Of a stretch of 64,000 nucleotides of DNA, positions 38,373-46,733 are shown one piece after another. Source of the DNA: Streptomyces diastatochromogenes (lineage in GTDB: Bacteria; Actinomycetota; Actinomycetes; Streptomycetales; Streptomycetaceae); assembly GCA_026913215.1 (NCBI GenBank), contig JAPTYK010000001.1, positions 6,882,001 to 6,946,000 of the forward strand. The letters run 5' to 3'. The notes beneath the pieces are model-generated. The model had not been told where the DNA came from. It did not search any database and worked only from the letters and a program-made list of their open reading frames with translations. A program made the position numbers and the translations under genes. Each line of letters begins with the position of its first letter. Position 1 is the stretch's first letter.

Positions 38373-39275
38373 CTAGTGCTGCCGGCTGGCGGGGTCGCCC
38401 GTGGCGACCTGCGCGAGGGCGTAGAAGCTCTTCTGGCCCAGTCCCGCAGCCTCGGCCGCCTTGAGATTGCCCACGGCGGCCGCCAGCACATTCGTGTGGA
38501 AGCCGGCACCCCTCATGCCGTCGACGCAGGTCTCGCCTCCATGGGTGAACACCGAGAGCGTGGCCTGGTCCGTCGTGAAATCGCCGCTGCCGATCGCCGC
38601 CACGGCCTCCCCGGCCGCGTCCTTCAGCGCCGCGAGAACCTTGTCGGTGGCCTCGTCGAGGACATCACCCGGAACGCCCTGGCTCTGGGCATAGGCCACG
38701 GCGTCGACGTAGGCGGCCAGCGCGGCAACGTACACTCCGCCGACGATCGTGAGGTCGACCGCGCTCGCGGCCTGCACCTGGTCGGAGACGAACCGCATCG
38801 CCGGGCCGAGTGCGGCGAGCAGCTTCTCGTGCTCCGCCCAGGCCTCGGGGCTCCCCGAGAAGAGAACGTAGCCGCGTTCGGTGCCGATGTCCTGGGGGAA
38901 GCAGAGGATCGCGGCGTCCAGGTAGGGGACGCCCTTCTCGACGGCCCATGAACCGGCGTTCTTCGACTCGTCCGTCGAACTCGTTCCCGTGTTGAGAAGT
39001 GTCTTGCCGTTCCAGTCCCCGACACACTCCAGGCTTTGGAGCACGGATTCGTAGGACGGGGCGCAGGTCAGGATCAGACGGGCGGACGCGACCGCCGTTT
39101 CAAGGTCCGCCTCGGCCTCGATTCCCGGCAGCTCGGTGGCCAGGGCCCGAGCGCGTGCCGTGTCCGGGTCGTACGCGGTCACCGTCCAACCGGACTGTGC
39201 CAACGCTCGGGCGATCGACGATCCCATGAGCCCGTTGCCGATCACCGCAACGTCACGCTCGGTGTGGTTAGTCAT
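38373..39275 (-). CDS. NAD(P)-dependent imine-reductase-like dehydrogenase (6PGDH-type fold)
   Basis: Intact 300-residue oxidoreductase. ATG at 39275. The Rossmann motif GNGLMGSSIA is at residues 13-22, followed by AYDPDTARARAL for the adenosine ribose, LLNTGTSSTDESKNAG, and a helical C-terminal domain (AASAVDLTIVGGVYVAALAA). The pattern fits beta-hydroxyacid dehydrogenases and imine reductases; the usual catalytic lysine of the former is not obvious, favouring imine reductase. It would interconvert an imine and an amine or act on an amino-acid-like substrate. An operator-type motif lies 139-154 bp upstream. Confidence 0.78.
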   Translation of the reverse strand: MTNHTERDVAVIGNGLMGSSIARALAQSGWTVTAYDPDTARARALATELPGIEAEADLETAVASARLILTCAPSYESVLQSLECVGDWNGKTLLNTGTSSTDESKNAGSWAVEKGVPYLDAAILCFPQDIGTERGYVLFSGSPEAWAEHEKLLAALGPAMRFVSDQVQAASAVDLTIVGGVYVAALAAYVDAVAYAQSQGVPGDVLDEATDKVLAALKDAAGEAVAAIGSGDFTTDQATLSVFTHGGETCVDGMRGAGFHTNVLAAAVGNLKAAEAAGLGQKSFYALAQVATGDPASRQH

Positions 39276-39413
39276 TCGTGTTCATCTCATTTCTGGACAG
39301 GCCCTGAGACGGGTTTGCGGCCGCTTCGTGGCTGCCGAACGGCAGCGAGGGCGAGGACCTGAGAGCGATGCTGTGGTGACAGGGACCCGGAGGGGGTCTC
39401 TGTCGAGGTAAAA

Positions 39414-39429
39414 CTCGAACTCGATTCGA
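39414..39429 (-). promoter_or_regulatory. TetR-regulon motif copy 2 (before imine-reductase-like gene)
   Basis: Minus strand reads TCGAATCGAGTTCGAG, the best example of the shared 16-bp motif, followed by TTTTA. It lies in the 282-bp gap between the divergent dehydrogenase and TetR genes, 139-154 bp ahead of the dehydrogenase start. The rest of that gap shows no gene. Confidence 0.7.
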
Positions 39430-39550
39430 CTTTAATTTTAGGCTCGTGCGCGGTCAAGCCGGGATTGAGGTTGTGGCGTCAGCAGTGGTCCTGCTCCCGC
39501 GTGCCGCCACCCTCGCGCGAGGGTGATCGACAGGTGCGGCTGATACGATC

Positions 39551-39566
39551 TCGAATTGTGTTCGAG
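39551..39566 (+). promoter_or_regulatory. TetR-regulon motif copy 3, covering the TetR start codon
   Basis: TCGAATTGTGTTCGAG overlaps the GTG start (39558) and abuts a -10-like TACGAT (39544-39549). CTCGAA-N5-TTCGAG is a perfect inverted repeat here. Binding would block transcription of the regulator itself. Confidence 0.7.
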
Positions 39567-40178
39567 AAAAAGTTGACAGCCCAGGCGGCGGCTCGTCCGG
39601 CTGTGCAGCGTCGCGGCATGGAACGGAGGCGGGCCATCCTGGACGCCGCCGAGAAGCTGCTCTGCGAGCAGGGCTATGAGGCGGCCACCCTGAAGGCTGT
39701 CGGTGAGCGGGCGGGCATCCCGATCGCCTCGATGTACCACTACTTCTCCGACCGACATCAGGTCGACGCCGAGCTCCTGCGTCGACATCTGCAGGCGGTC
39801 GAGGAGCTCATCGCCACCGCCCTGGAAAGCTCCGAGCTGCCCACACTGAGAGAGGCCGCTGACGTCGTCATCGACCCGATGCGCGACTATTTCCGCGCGC
39901 ATCGCAGCTGTGTCGAGCTGTGGTTCGCGGGTCGCAACGAGATGGTCAGCGACCTGGTGCGAGAATTCGACGCGGCGCAGGCTGACCGGCTCTGGCGCCT
40001 TCTCGTGGAGCGTGGGCTGCTGCCGGCCGACACTCCCCGGCTCGTCCTGCACCTCGCCTTCGAGGTGGGCAACCGTCTCTTCGACATCGCGTATCGGCAA
40101 TCGCCGACTGGCGACGACGTCACGATCGACGAAGCGCGCCGCATGGTGACCGCGTACCTCGAGACCTACGCCGTCTGA
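39558..40178 (+). CDS. TetR-family transcriptional repressor
   Basis: Intact, 206 residues from GTG at 39558. The N-terminal HTH is clear: RRAILDAAEKLLCEQGYEAA, TLKAVGERAGIPIASMYHYF and SDRHQVDAELL. The C-terminal ligand domain has no recognised effector signature. No ribosome site precedes the GTG; a -10-like TACGAT ends 8 bp upstream, so the message is probably leaderless. An upstream TTG-started extension is possible but would cross the operator. It is the likely repressor acting on the five motif copies between 35.9 and 43.1 kb. Confidence 0.85.
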   Translation: MFEKKLTAQAAARPAVQRRGMERRRAILDAAEKLLCEQGYEAATLKAVGERAGIPIASMYHYFSDRHQVDAELLRRHLQAVEELIATALESSELPTLREAADVVIDPMRDYFRAHRSCVELWFAGRNEMVSDLVREFDAAQADRLWRLLVERGLLPADTPRLVLHLAFEVGNRLFDIAYRQSPTGDDVTIDEARRMVTAYLETYAV

Positions 40179-40425
40179 TCGGGCGATCCGCGTCACGCGA
40201 GCGAGTCGCGCCGCGTGACGACGGGGCGCGTCGGCTGTTTGTGCCCTCCGTTAGGGGCGTGTCGGGCTCCTTCTCGGCGTGCTCGCCGGCTCGGGCGACC
40301 CTCCGGCGGGGTGTCGCATGCCATGGCCGCCTCGATGTCGCCCAGTGGATCCGGCCCACCGACACGCTCGGTGCCCGCCGACGGCATCGCGACGGCTGCG
40401 TATCGGCAGGCGCGGTGTCGGTGGG

Positions 40426-40486
40426 TGACCAGGGCATCGCCATGACCTGACCTCCCAGGTGCGAGGTCGAGGCGATGCCCTGGTCA
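40426..40486. repeat. 16-bp perfect inverted repeat
   Basis: TGACCAGGGCATCGCC (40426-40441) pairs exactly with 40471-40486 across 29 nt. Far longer than expected by chance; it follows the TetR gene by 250 bp. It may be a terminator, a recombination site or the remains of a small mobile element. Confidence 0.7.
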
Positions 40487-40646
40487 GGGTCGAGCCAGGG
40501 GCGTCCCTGGCGCACCGACTCGACGACTTGGCGGCGCGATGAGCCCGCGAGTGCGGCACGTCATCGCATTCTCCGTCTTGCCGACGCCTTCGAGCGGGCG
40601 AGATCCCTGTCGCGGTCTGGCTCGAAGGCTGCGGCAAGACTCAATA

Positions 40647-40662
40647 TGGAATTGAGTTCGAG
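40647..40662 (+). promoter_or_regulatory. TetR-regulon motif copy 4 (no adjacent target)
   Basis: TGGAATTGAGTTCGAG, one mismatch in the first half-site, followed by TTTAG. No gene start lies within 200 bp; the phosphatase gene on the right ends here rather than starting. Confidence 0.5.
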
Positions 40663-40774
40663 TTTAGTTCTAGGGCGGATTCCGTCAAGGTCCCGCCGGT
40701 CATGACTTCCACTGGACATGCTGCCCCTCCCCGCGAGCATCCCTGCCCCTCGCCCACCGTGCTCCAAGGCGCCC

Positions 40775-42933
40775 TCAAAGATCGCCCACGAGCAGGGCCT
40801 GCTCCGCCCAGATCACCTTCCCCTCGCGGCCGTGCCGTGTGCCCCAGCGCTTGGCGAACTGGGCGACGAGGAGCAGTCCGCGGCCGCCCTCGTCGTATGT
40901 ACGGGCGCGTCGTAGGTGTGGGGCGGTGCTGTTGGCGTCGAAGACCTCGCAGGTCAGCGTGGACTGAAGGATCATCCGCAGTCGGATCGGGCTCTTGCCG
41001 TAGCGGATCGCGTTCGTCACGAGTTCACTGACGATGAGCTCGGTGGTGAAGGACAGCTCGTCGAGGCCCCAAGCGGTCAGCGTGTCGGAGGCGAAGCGGC
41101 GCGCCCCGGCCACGGCAGCCGGTTCCGAGGGGAGGTCGAGGGTTGCCACGTGGTCCGCGTCGAGCGACATGGTGCGGGCCACCAGGAGGGCGATGTCGTC
41201 GACGGGGCGCTGGGGCAACAGTGCGGCGATCAGTCGGTCGCAGACCTCGTCCGGTGACTCGGACTCCTGGGTGAGGACGTCGCGCAGCAGCTCGCGAGCG
41301 GTGTCGACGTCGCGTGTACGGCTCTGGATGAGGCCGTCGGTGAACAGGACCAGCAGGCTCCCCTCTGCCAGTTCGAACTGCACGGTCTCGAAGGGGAGTC
41401 CCCCCAGGCCCAGCGGCGGGCCGATCGGCATCTCCGGGAACTCGACGGACCGGGAGCCGGAGGTGTCGCCCTCGCGGTCCGGTGGAGTGGCCACGGCCGG
41501 CAGGACGTGTCCGGCGCTGGCCAGCGAACACACGCGGGAGACCGGGTCGTAGACCGCGTAAAGGCAGGTCGCGCTGGTCTCGCCCGCGTCTTCCCCTCCT
41601 CGTGCTGGAGGCGGATGACCACGTCGTCCAGGTGCGTGAGAAGTTCGTCGGGCATCAGATCGATGTCGGCGAAGGCACGCACCGCCATGCGGAGGCGGCC
41701 CATCGTGGCGGCGGCGCGCAGTCCGCGTCCGACGACATCGCCCACGACGAGGGCCACTCGGGCTCCGGACAGAGGGATCACGTCGTACCAGTCGCCGCCC
41801 ACGCCGGCGCGGGAGCCACTGGGCAGATAGCGTGAGGCCGCGACGACGGCGGACTGCTCCACCGTGTGCCGCGGCAGCAGGCTCCGCTGGAGGGTGAGCG
41901 CGGTGGAACGTTCGTTGGTGTACCGGCGGGCGTTGTCGATGGACACCGCCGCTCTGGCTGCGATCTCCTGGGCGAGGAGGAGATCGTCCTCGTCGAAGGG
42001 CGCGCTGCTTCCCGTACGGAAGAACTGGGCGAGGCCCAGTGTCTCCCCACGGGCCGCCAGGGGAAGCAGCATGGCCGAGTGGAACTCACCGCGCGGGTGG
42101 CCTCCGCTTGCGCCGTACGAGGCGTCGGATGCCCCGACGCGGCGTAGTACGGGCGTGCCGGTCGCCAGTGCACGGGCCGGCTCCGATTCCGCCGGGTAGC
42201 TGTGTGTCCGTCCGGTCGGTACGGGGAACTCCGTGGTGCCGTCGTCCGGTACGGACCGCTGGGCGACGCGGCGGAGCGGTGACGGCTCCGACGGTGGCGA
42301 CGCGTCCTCGTCGTCGAGGACGGAGGCGAGGAGGTCTACGGTGGTGAAGTCGGCGAAGCCTTCGCCGCCGACGTCCACCAGTTCCTGGCAGGTGCGGCCG
42401 ATGTCGAGCGTGGTTCCGATGCGCCGGCCTGCCTCGTTGGCCAGGAGAAGCCGCCGCTGCAGCCGGCGGTCGCGTTCCTCCTGGTAGGCCGCGACGACGC
42501 CTACGGAACTGCGGTCGACGTACTCGAAGCCCGTCTCGATGAGCCGGACCGCCACGGCGTTGATCAGCTCCGGGTCGTCGGTGAACCGCGGTACCTTCGC
42601 CTGGATCAGCCGCAGCAGGCCGACGTGACCGAGCCGGTAGGCGCGCAGGAGGGTGCTGATCGGCACCCCGTTGCGGGCGAACCTCCGAGCGAGCTCGACG
42701 GACTGGGGCGGGGGCGCGGCCTCTGCCGCTTCCGAGCCGTGTTCGAGCACTGCCAGGAGCGCGGTGACGTGCCCGGCCGTCTCCTCGGACGCGAAAGCGG
42801 CGATGTCCTCGTACTGCCACAGCTCGGGAAGCTCGCTGCGAGTGAACCGCAAGACGGCGTCGACCGCCTCGTCCGTCCGTGGCCTGAGCTCCTGAGCCAG
42901 ACGCCGGAGGAGCGCGTCGACATCGGTCCTCAT
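40775..42933 (-). pseudogene. SpoIIE-type PP2C phosphatase with GAF sensor and C-terminal anti-sigma kinase domain, one frameshift
   Basis: About 718 residues. ATG at 42933 (GTG at 42969 possible). Order: an N-terminal helical sensor of about 150 residues, a GAF-like domain (GTTLDIGRTCQELV; FHSAMLLPLAARGETLGLAQ), a PP2C/SpoIIE phosphatase (AGVGGDWYDVIPL with the metal aspartate, VGDVVGRGLRAAA, ELAEGSLLVLFTDGL, QRPVDDIALLVAR), and a C-terminal HATPase domain (ELIVSELVTNAIRYG, YDEGGRGLLLVAQ). A frame switch near 41590 separates the phosphatase halves. Such proteins control a sigma factor through anti-sigma-antagonist phosphorylation. TetR-regulon motif copy 5 lies about 100 bp upstream. Confidence 0.85.
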
Positions 42934-43030
42934 AGGGGCATTGTCCGGAAAGGTGCGGCCGCCTGCCACCGGGTGAGGTGGCGGTCAGGGGGCGGGGGCA
43001 ATTGACGGACCGCGATCAACCATGCGTAAA

Positions 43031-43046
43031 CTCGAAATCGATTCGG
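43031..43046 (-). promoter_or_regulatory. TetR-regulon motif copy 5 (before phosphatase and DUF485/symporter)
   Basis: Minus strand reads CCGAATCGATTTCGAG followed by TTTAC; the first base differs from the consensus. It lies in the 359-bp divergent gap between the phosphatase (start 42933) and the DUF485-like/symporter genes, so it could control either. The rest of the gap (42934-43292) shows no certain gene. Confidence 0.6.
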
Positions 43047-43292
43047 CATCGGTTTCGATTGTACGGTCAGCCGTGCCTGCCTCTCCAGCACCCCGGCCCA
43101 ACAGGTCGGCTGCGGGGGCCACCCGGACCAGCAACGCCCGACGCGGGCCACGGTGGGACCCGGGCCGTCACCCCACCCGCACCCTCGCTGCCCGGAGGCT
43201 TCCGTGCGCTTCCCTTTCGTTCAGGCTCCGCCCGGCGGTCCGCCCGCACCGACACGCGACGCCGACGGTGCCGCGCGGCGCGTCCGGTGAGC

Positions 43293-43554
43293 ATTCCTGG
43301 TCGCCAACGCAGTGCCCCTCGCCACAGGTGTCGTACTGTCCTGCTCCACAACCCTTTCCGGGACCCACGTGTACGGGCGGCTCACGCTCGGCCTCATGGG
43401 GGGAATCCTGCAACTCGGTGTCTTCCTCGCTGCCGTGGGGTGGTACGAGGACCGGTCGACGTGGCTGTGCGATCCCGCCGAGCAGCCCCTGGCTTCCGGC
43501 CGGCCCCACGCCGGTCCTGTGAGTACGTCCTCCACGCGAGAGTCCGGGCGGTGA
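43293..43554 (+). pseudogene. DUF485-like small membrane protein, 5' part unclear
   Basis: The readable part FLVANAVPLATGVVLSCSTT, then YGRLTLGLMGGILQLGVFLA and VGWYEDRS, resembles the second helix and tail of DUF485 proteins, which are usually encoded just before ActP-type symporters and thought to assist them. A TGA interrupts the frame at 43288, so the N-terminal part, if present, is in another frame. The stop is 4 bases before the symporter start. Confidence 0.5.
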
Positions 43555-43558
43555 CCCG

Positions 43559-43660
43559 GTGACGACTCCGCTCCTCCTGAGTTCGGGCGTACTCGACCCC
43601 GTCGGCTCGGCCGCCCGGGCTTCCGTGATCAGTGCCTTCCTGGTCTTCATCGGCCTGTGC
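43559..43660 (+). pseudogene. sodium:solute symporter, 5' fragment (gene split by insertion)
   Basis: GTG at 43559 begins TTPLLLSSGVLDPVGSAARA, then SVISAFLVFIGLC, where the gene is cut. The reading continues exactly at 54716-54724 with GLC-LLWVFTLAS after an 11,055-bp insert. The family is the ActP/SSS symporters (13 helices), importing acetate, amino acids or amines with Na+. Confidence 0.85.
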
Positions 43661-43669
43661 GGCCCTCGG

Positions 43670-43698
43670 GGAGTATCCGAACGGAAATTAGCGGTAGC
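43670..43698 (+). repeat. left terminal inverted repeat of Tn3-type element
   Basis: 29 bp beginning GGAGTATCCGAACGG and ending GGTAGC, the exact reverse complement of 51110-51138. Confidence 0.9.
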
Positions 43699-43710
43699 CG
43701 CTGACCCGGA

Positions 43711-44636
43711 TCATGGTCCGGTCGGGATGAGGGCGCTGACACGGTTCTCGTACTCGCGGCGGGCCTTGCGCTGGGCAGGGACGGCGGGGCGCCGTGGCCG
43801 CCGTCGAGCGGCTGGCAGCGGGCGAGGAGCCCGCGGTGCATGGCAGGGACGGCGCTGACGCGCAGGGTGTAGCCCTGACCGCGCCGTACGGTCACCCCCT
43901 GGTCGAGCGCGGCCCGCTCGATGTCGTCCAGTTCGGAGGTGCGTAGGAAGTCGGCGACCTTGCCCGGCATGTCGAGGATGACCGGCAGCTCCGGCGCCGG
44001 GGAGTCCTCCTCGATGGCGGTGTGGTCGGGCAGGAGGTCGGCGACGGCGGTGCGGATCGCGCCGCGGCTGACGCCGTGGTCGCGGGCAAGGGCGGCAATC
44101 GAACGGCCCTCCAGGTAGGAGGCGCGGACGGTGTCGGTCTTCGCGGTGGGGACGGCCGGGCGGCGCCCGCCTTTGCTGCCCTTGGCCTCGGCGGCACGCA
44201 GTCCGTCGTAGGTCAGCTCGCGCTGGAGGTCGCGCTGGAGTTCGCCGGCGGCGGCGAGGGTCTGCACCATGAACTTCACGGTGGACAGCAACTCCCCGGT
44301 GCGCGGGTGACGGGCGGTGAGGTCCATGGCGGAGAACGCGCCGTCGTGGATGCGAAGCGCCACTTGGTCGCGGTGGAGGACGTCGAGCACGTCGAGGATG
44401 TGCCCGGTACCGCGTACGAGGCGGAACATCTCGGAGATGTGCACGGTGTCGCCCGGTCGCGCGTAGGTGAGCAGTTCGCGGAACTTCGGGCGCTGGAGGG
44501 GGTGGAGGCGGCTGGATGTGCCCGGGTCCTCCTCGAAGACGACCGGGTCCTCGATCCCGGCCTCGTCCAGGACGAGGTTCTGCCGGGCGGTCGACTGCTG
44601 GTCGGTCGAGACCCGCTTGTAGACCAGGTTCGCCAC
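43711..44636 (-). pseudogene. tnpR: serine recombinase (transposon resolvase), probable single frameshift near the C-terminus
   Basis: GTG at 44636 is 7 bp after AAAGGGG. Catalytic serine in VYKRVSTDQQSTARQN (about residue 10), then the resolvase core ISEMFRLVRGTGHILDVLD and LQRDLQRELTYDGLRAAEAKG, and an HTH GRSIAALARDHGVSRGAI. As printed the frame runs on to 43647, through the left terminal repeat into the flanking symporter gene. Switching frame near 43790 gives a more natural ending, RREYENRVSALIPTGP, with TGA at 43711-43713 just inside the transposon. It resolves cointegrates at the neighbouring res-like site. Confidence 0.8.
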
Positions 44637-44671
44637 CGAGGGGCCCCTTTCGCGTGGAGGATCGGACCCTA

Positions 44672-44799
44672 CCTGTCGTCAAACCCTGTCAGCAATCACC
44701 ATCGGATCTGATTGGATTCGCGCCGCCGTGAACCCCCGGATTGCACGGGTTCATTGGACGCGTCGGCCGCCTGTCGTCAAACGATCGTTTGCCGACAGG
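44672..44799. promoter_or_regulatory. res-like site: paired palindromic subsites upstream of resolvase
   Basis: A 30-bp near-perfect palindrome at 44770-44799 (CCTGTCG, t, CAAACGATCGTTTG, c, CGACAGG) shares its left half with 44672-44684. Two subsites about 98 bp apart in the 262-bp gap upstream of the resolvase gene fit a Tn3-type res site and resolvase promoter. The remainder of the gap shows no gene. Confidence 0.6.
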
Positions 44800-44898
44800 G
44801 CGAGCCGGTCAGTGGACGGGTGGGGTACCAGTCAGCGGCTCGGTGGAGTGGGCAGTCGCCCGGCCGGGCGGGGTTGGGCGGAGGCGGACTGCTGAACC

Positions 44899-45906
44899 TC
44901 AGCTGCCGTGAGTTCGCGGTCTGGTAGCGGTGGTCGTGAGGCGGTCGCCGAGCGTGCTTCTCCGGTACAGCACATGCCGTCCGTCACGTGTCCGGGTGAC
45001 CAGTCCTGTGGAGTGCAGGACACGCAGGTGTTGGGAGACAGCGCTTGGGGTGACCCTGAGGCGGCGGGCGAGCTCTACGGTGGGCAGCGGCTCTTCCAGG
45101 AGGCTGAGCAGTCTTGCTCGGGGTGAACCGAGCAGAGACACCAGGGCGGTTGTGTCGACGGTCGGCATCTCCGTGCCCCACAGCGTGGCTACTCCCCGGC
45201 TGGGATAGACGAGGCTCGGCGGCTCGTCCGGACTGACGGGGGGCGCGGGCTTGTGTGCGAACACGGACGGCAGGAGCAGCAGCCCCCGGCCAGATGCGGC
45301 CACCCGGTGCCTGCTGATCATCTTGTGGATGTACAGCTCTCCGCCTTGCCAGCGCAGGTTCGGGTGCATGTCGGCGAACAGCAGTCGCGCGCCCCCCAGG
45401 GCAAGCTGGCGGGCGCGGTAGGTCATGTCGGCTTCCAGTACCAGCCGCATCTGCGGCCACACCGGCTCGATGGCCACCGCCCAGTACTGCCGCAGGAGAT
45501 CGCAGATGGCGTCGCGGAGTCTGGCGACAGGTGCGTCTTCGGCGGCGGTGGCATCGCGGAGCGCTTCGGGAACAGGGTCGGGCGCGTGCGCAAGCAGCAG
45601 GTCGTGACGGACCCGGGCGCAGGACGCCTGACGGACGACGGAGAGTTCTTCTTCGAAGGCCGGCGCGAAGCTCGCGGGATTCGGGGTCAGGAAGTCGGGA
45701 AGGGTACGCCGCTGGGCGACCAGGGACATCAGTAGACCGGTGTCGAGCGTGCCGAGCCTGCCGAGTACGGACCTGCGCCAGGGCAGATGCAGCGCTGACA
45801 GGCCCGGATCCTGGAGCACCCGCAGGCTGAACAGGGTTTCGTGCAGGGGTGAGAGGGCGAAGCGGGTGTCCGCGAGGTCCTCGACGCCGAGCACAAAGCT
45901 GATCAT
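44899..45906 (-). CDS. ArsR-family transcriptional regulator (large, DUF5937-type N-terminal domain)
   Basis: Intact, 335 residues from ATG at 45906, which gives the family-like start MISFVLGVEDLADTRFALSP. The N-terminal 240 residues form a helical domain of unknown function; the ArsR winged helix is at the end (LLSLLEEPLPTVELARRLRV, TPSAVSQHLRVLHSTGLVTR). Divergent from an SDR/MFS pair with an inverted repeat between them, so it probably represses them until an inducer arrives. Part of the transposon cargo. Confidence 0.82.
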   Translation of the reverse strand: MISFVLGVEDLADTRFALSPLHETLFSLRVLQDPGLSALHLPWRRSVLGRLGTLDTGLLMSLVAQRRTLPDFLTPNPASFAPAFEEELSVVRQASCARVRHDLLLAHAPDPVPEALRDATAAEDAPVARLRDAICDLLRQYWAVAIEPVWPQMRLVLEADMTYRARQLALGGARLLFADMHPNLRWQGGELYIHKMISRHRVAASGRGLLLLPSVFAHKPAPPVSPDEPPSLVYPSRGVATLWGTEMPTVDTTALVSLLGSPRARLLSLLEEPLPTVELARRLRVTPSAVSQHLRVLHSTGLVTRTRDGRHVLYRRSTLGDRLTTTATRPRTHGS

Positions 45907-45920
45907 TAAGCCATACGCTA

Positions 45921-45946
45921 CATCGATTGGCGACGCAACGTCGATG
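45921..45946. promoter_or_regulatory. candidate ArsR-type operator
   Basis: CATCGA (45921-45926) and TCGATG (45941-45946), 14 bp apart, in the 56-bp gap between the divergent ArsR and SDR starts. Confidence 0.45.
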
Positions 45947-45962
45947 CCGTGGACTTCCTCCC

Positions 45963-46730
45963 ATGACACCCACAACTCATGTGCAGCGGACAGCGGTTGT
46001 CACCGGTGCTGCCCGCGGTATCGGTGCCGCTGTTGCCAGGCGCCTGGCGGGCGACGGCTTGGCGGTCGGCGTGATCGATCTGGACGAGGCGGACTGCGCC
46101 GAAACCGTGGAGGCCATCACAAGTGTCGGCGGGGCAGCGCTGGCCGTCGCCGCTGATGTCGCCGACGAGGCCGCGGTAACTGCGGCCGTCGCCCGGATCG
46201 CCGCCGCGTTCGGGCCGCCGACGGTGCTGGTCAACAACGCCGGCATCGGACCCCGTGCCGACCTTGTGGACATGACCACGCAGCAGTGGGACACGGTCTT
46301 GGGGATCAACCTCAGCGGCCCGTTCTTCGCCGCCCGGGCCGTCTGCCCGCACATGGTGACGGCCGGATGGGGACGCATCGTCAACATGTCGAGCATCTCC
46401 GCGGTCGGTGACGTCGGCCGTGTCGACTACGCCAGCGCGAAGGCGGGTTTGATCGGTTTCACCAAGTCCCTCGCTCTCCAGCTCGGCCCGCATGGCGTGA
46501 CCGCGAACGCCATCGCGCCGGGATTCGTCGTGACTGACATGACCAGGGCCTCGGCTCGGCGGCTCGGCCTGAGCTTCAAGGAGTTCCGGTACAGGGCGGA
46601 GCAGTCCATCCCGGTCGGCCGGGTGGGCCTTCCTGACGACATCGCACATACCGCCTCCTTCCTCGTAAGCCCCGGGGCGGGGTTTGTCTCCGGCCAGGTC
46701 ATCTATGTCGCGGGCGGGCCGGTGGACTGA
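45963..46730 (+). CDS. short-chain dehydrogenase/reductase (FabG-like)
   Basis: Intact 255-residue SDR. ATG at 45963. The NAD(P) motif TGAARGIG, the VLVNNAGIG block, the catalytic serine in IVNMSSISAVG and the Y-x-x-x-K motif in VDYASAKAGLIGF are all present, with VTANAIAPGFV downstream. It reduces a ketone or oxidises an alcohol; substrate unknown. It ends 3 bases before the MFS gene, so the two are one operon controlled by the divergent ArsR. Confidence 0.88.
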   Translation: MTPTTHVQRTAVVTGAARGIGAAVARRLAGDGLAVGVIDLDEADCAETVEAITSVGGAALAVAADVADEAAVTAAVARIAAAFGPPTVLVNNAGIGPRADLVDMTTQQWDTVLGINLSGPFFAARAVCPHMVTAGWGRIVNMSSISAVGDVGRVDYASAKAGLIGFTKSLALQLGPHGVTANAIAPGFVVTDMTRASARRLGLSFKEFRYRAEQSIPVGRVGLPDDIAHTASFLVSPGAGFVSGQVIYVAGGPVD

Positions 46731-46733
46731 AGG

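Larger units (their letters stand above)
40179..40774. other. 596-bp region without a recognisable gene
   Basis: Short frames on both strands show no family signature and no convincing start site. It contains a 16-bp inverted repeat and one TetR-regulon motif that has no downstream target, so it may be the scar of a lost gene of the regulon. Confidence 0.5.

Noticed and set aside
40193..40640. Minus-strand gene between tetR and the phosphatase
   Set aside because: Three possible frames were read; none shows a known motif, convincing start or codon bias.
43647..43710. Resolvase C-terminus reading through the transposon end into the symporter gene
   Set aside because: A one-base frame switch near 43790 gives a natural ending at 43711, so the longer frame is likely an artefact.
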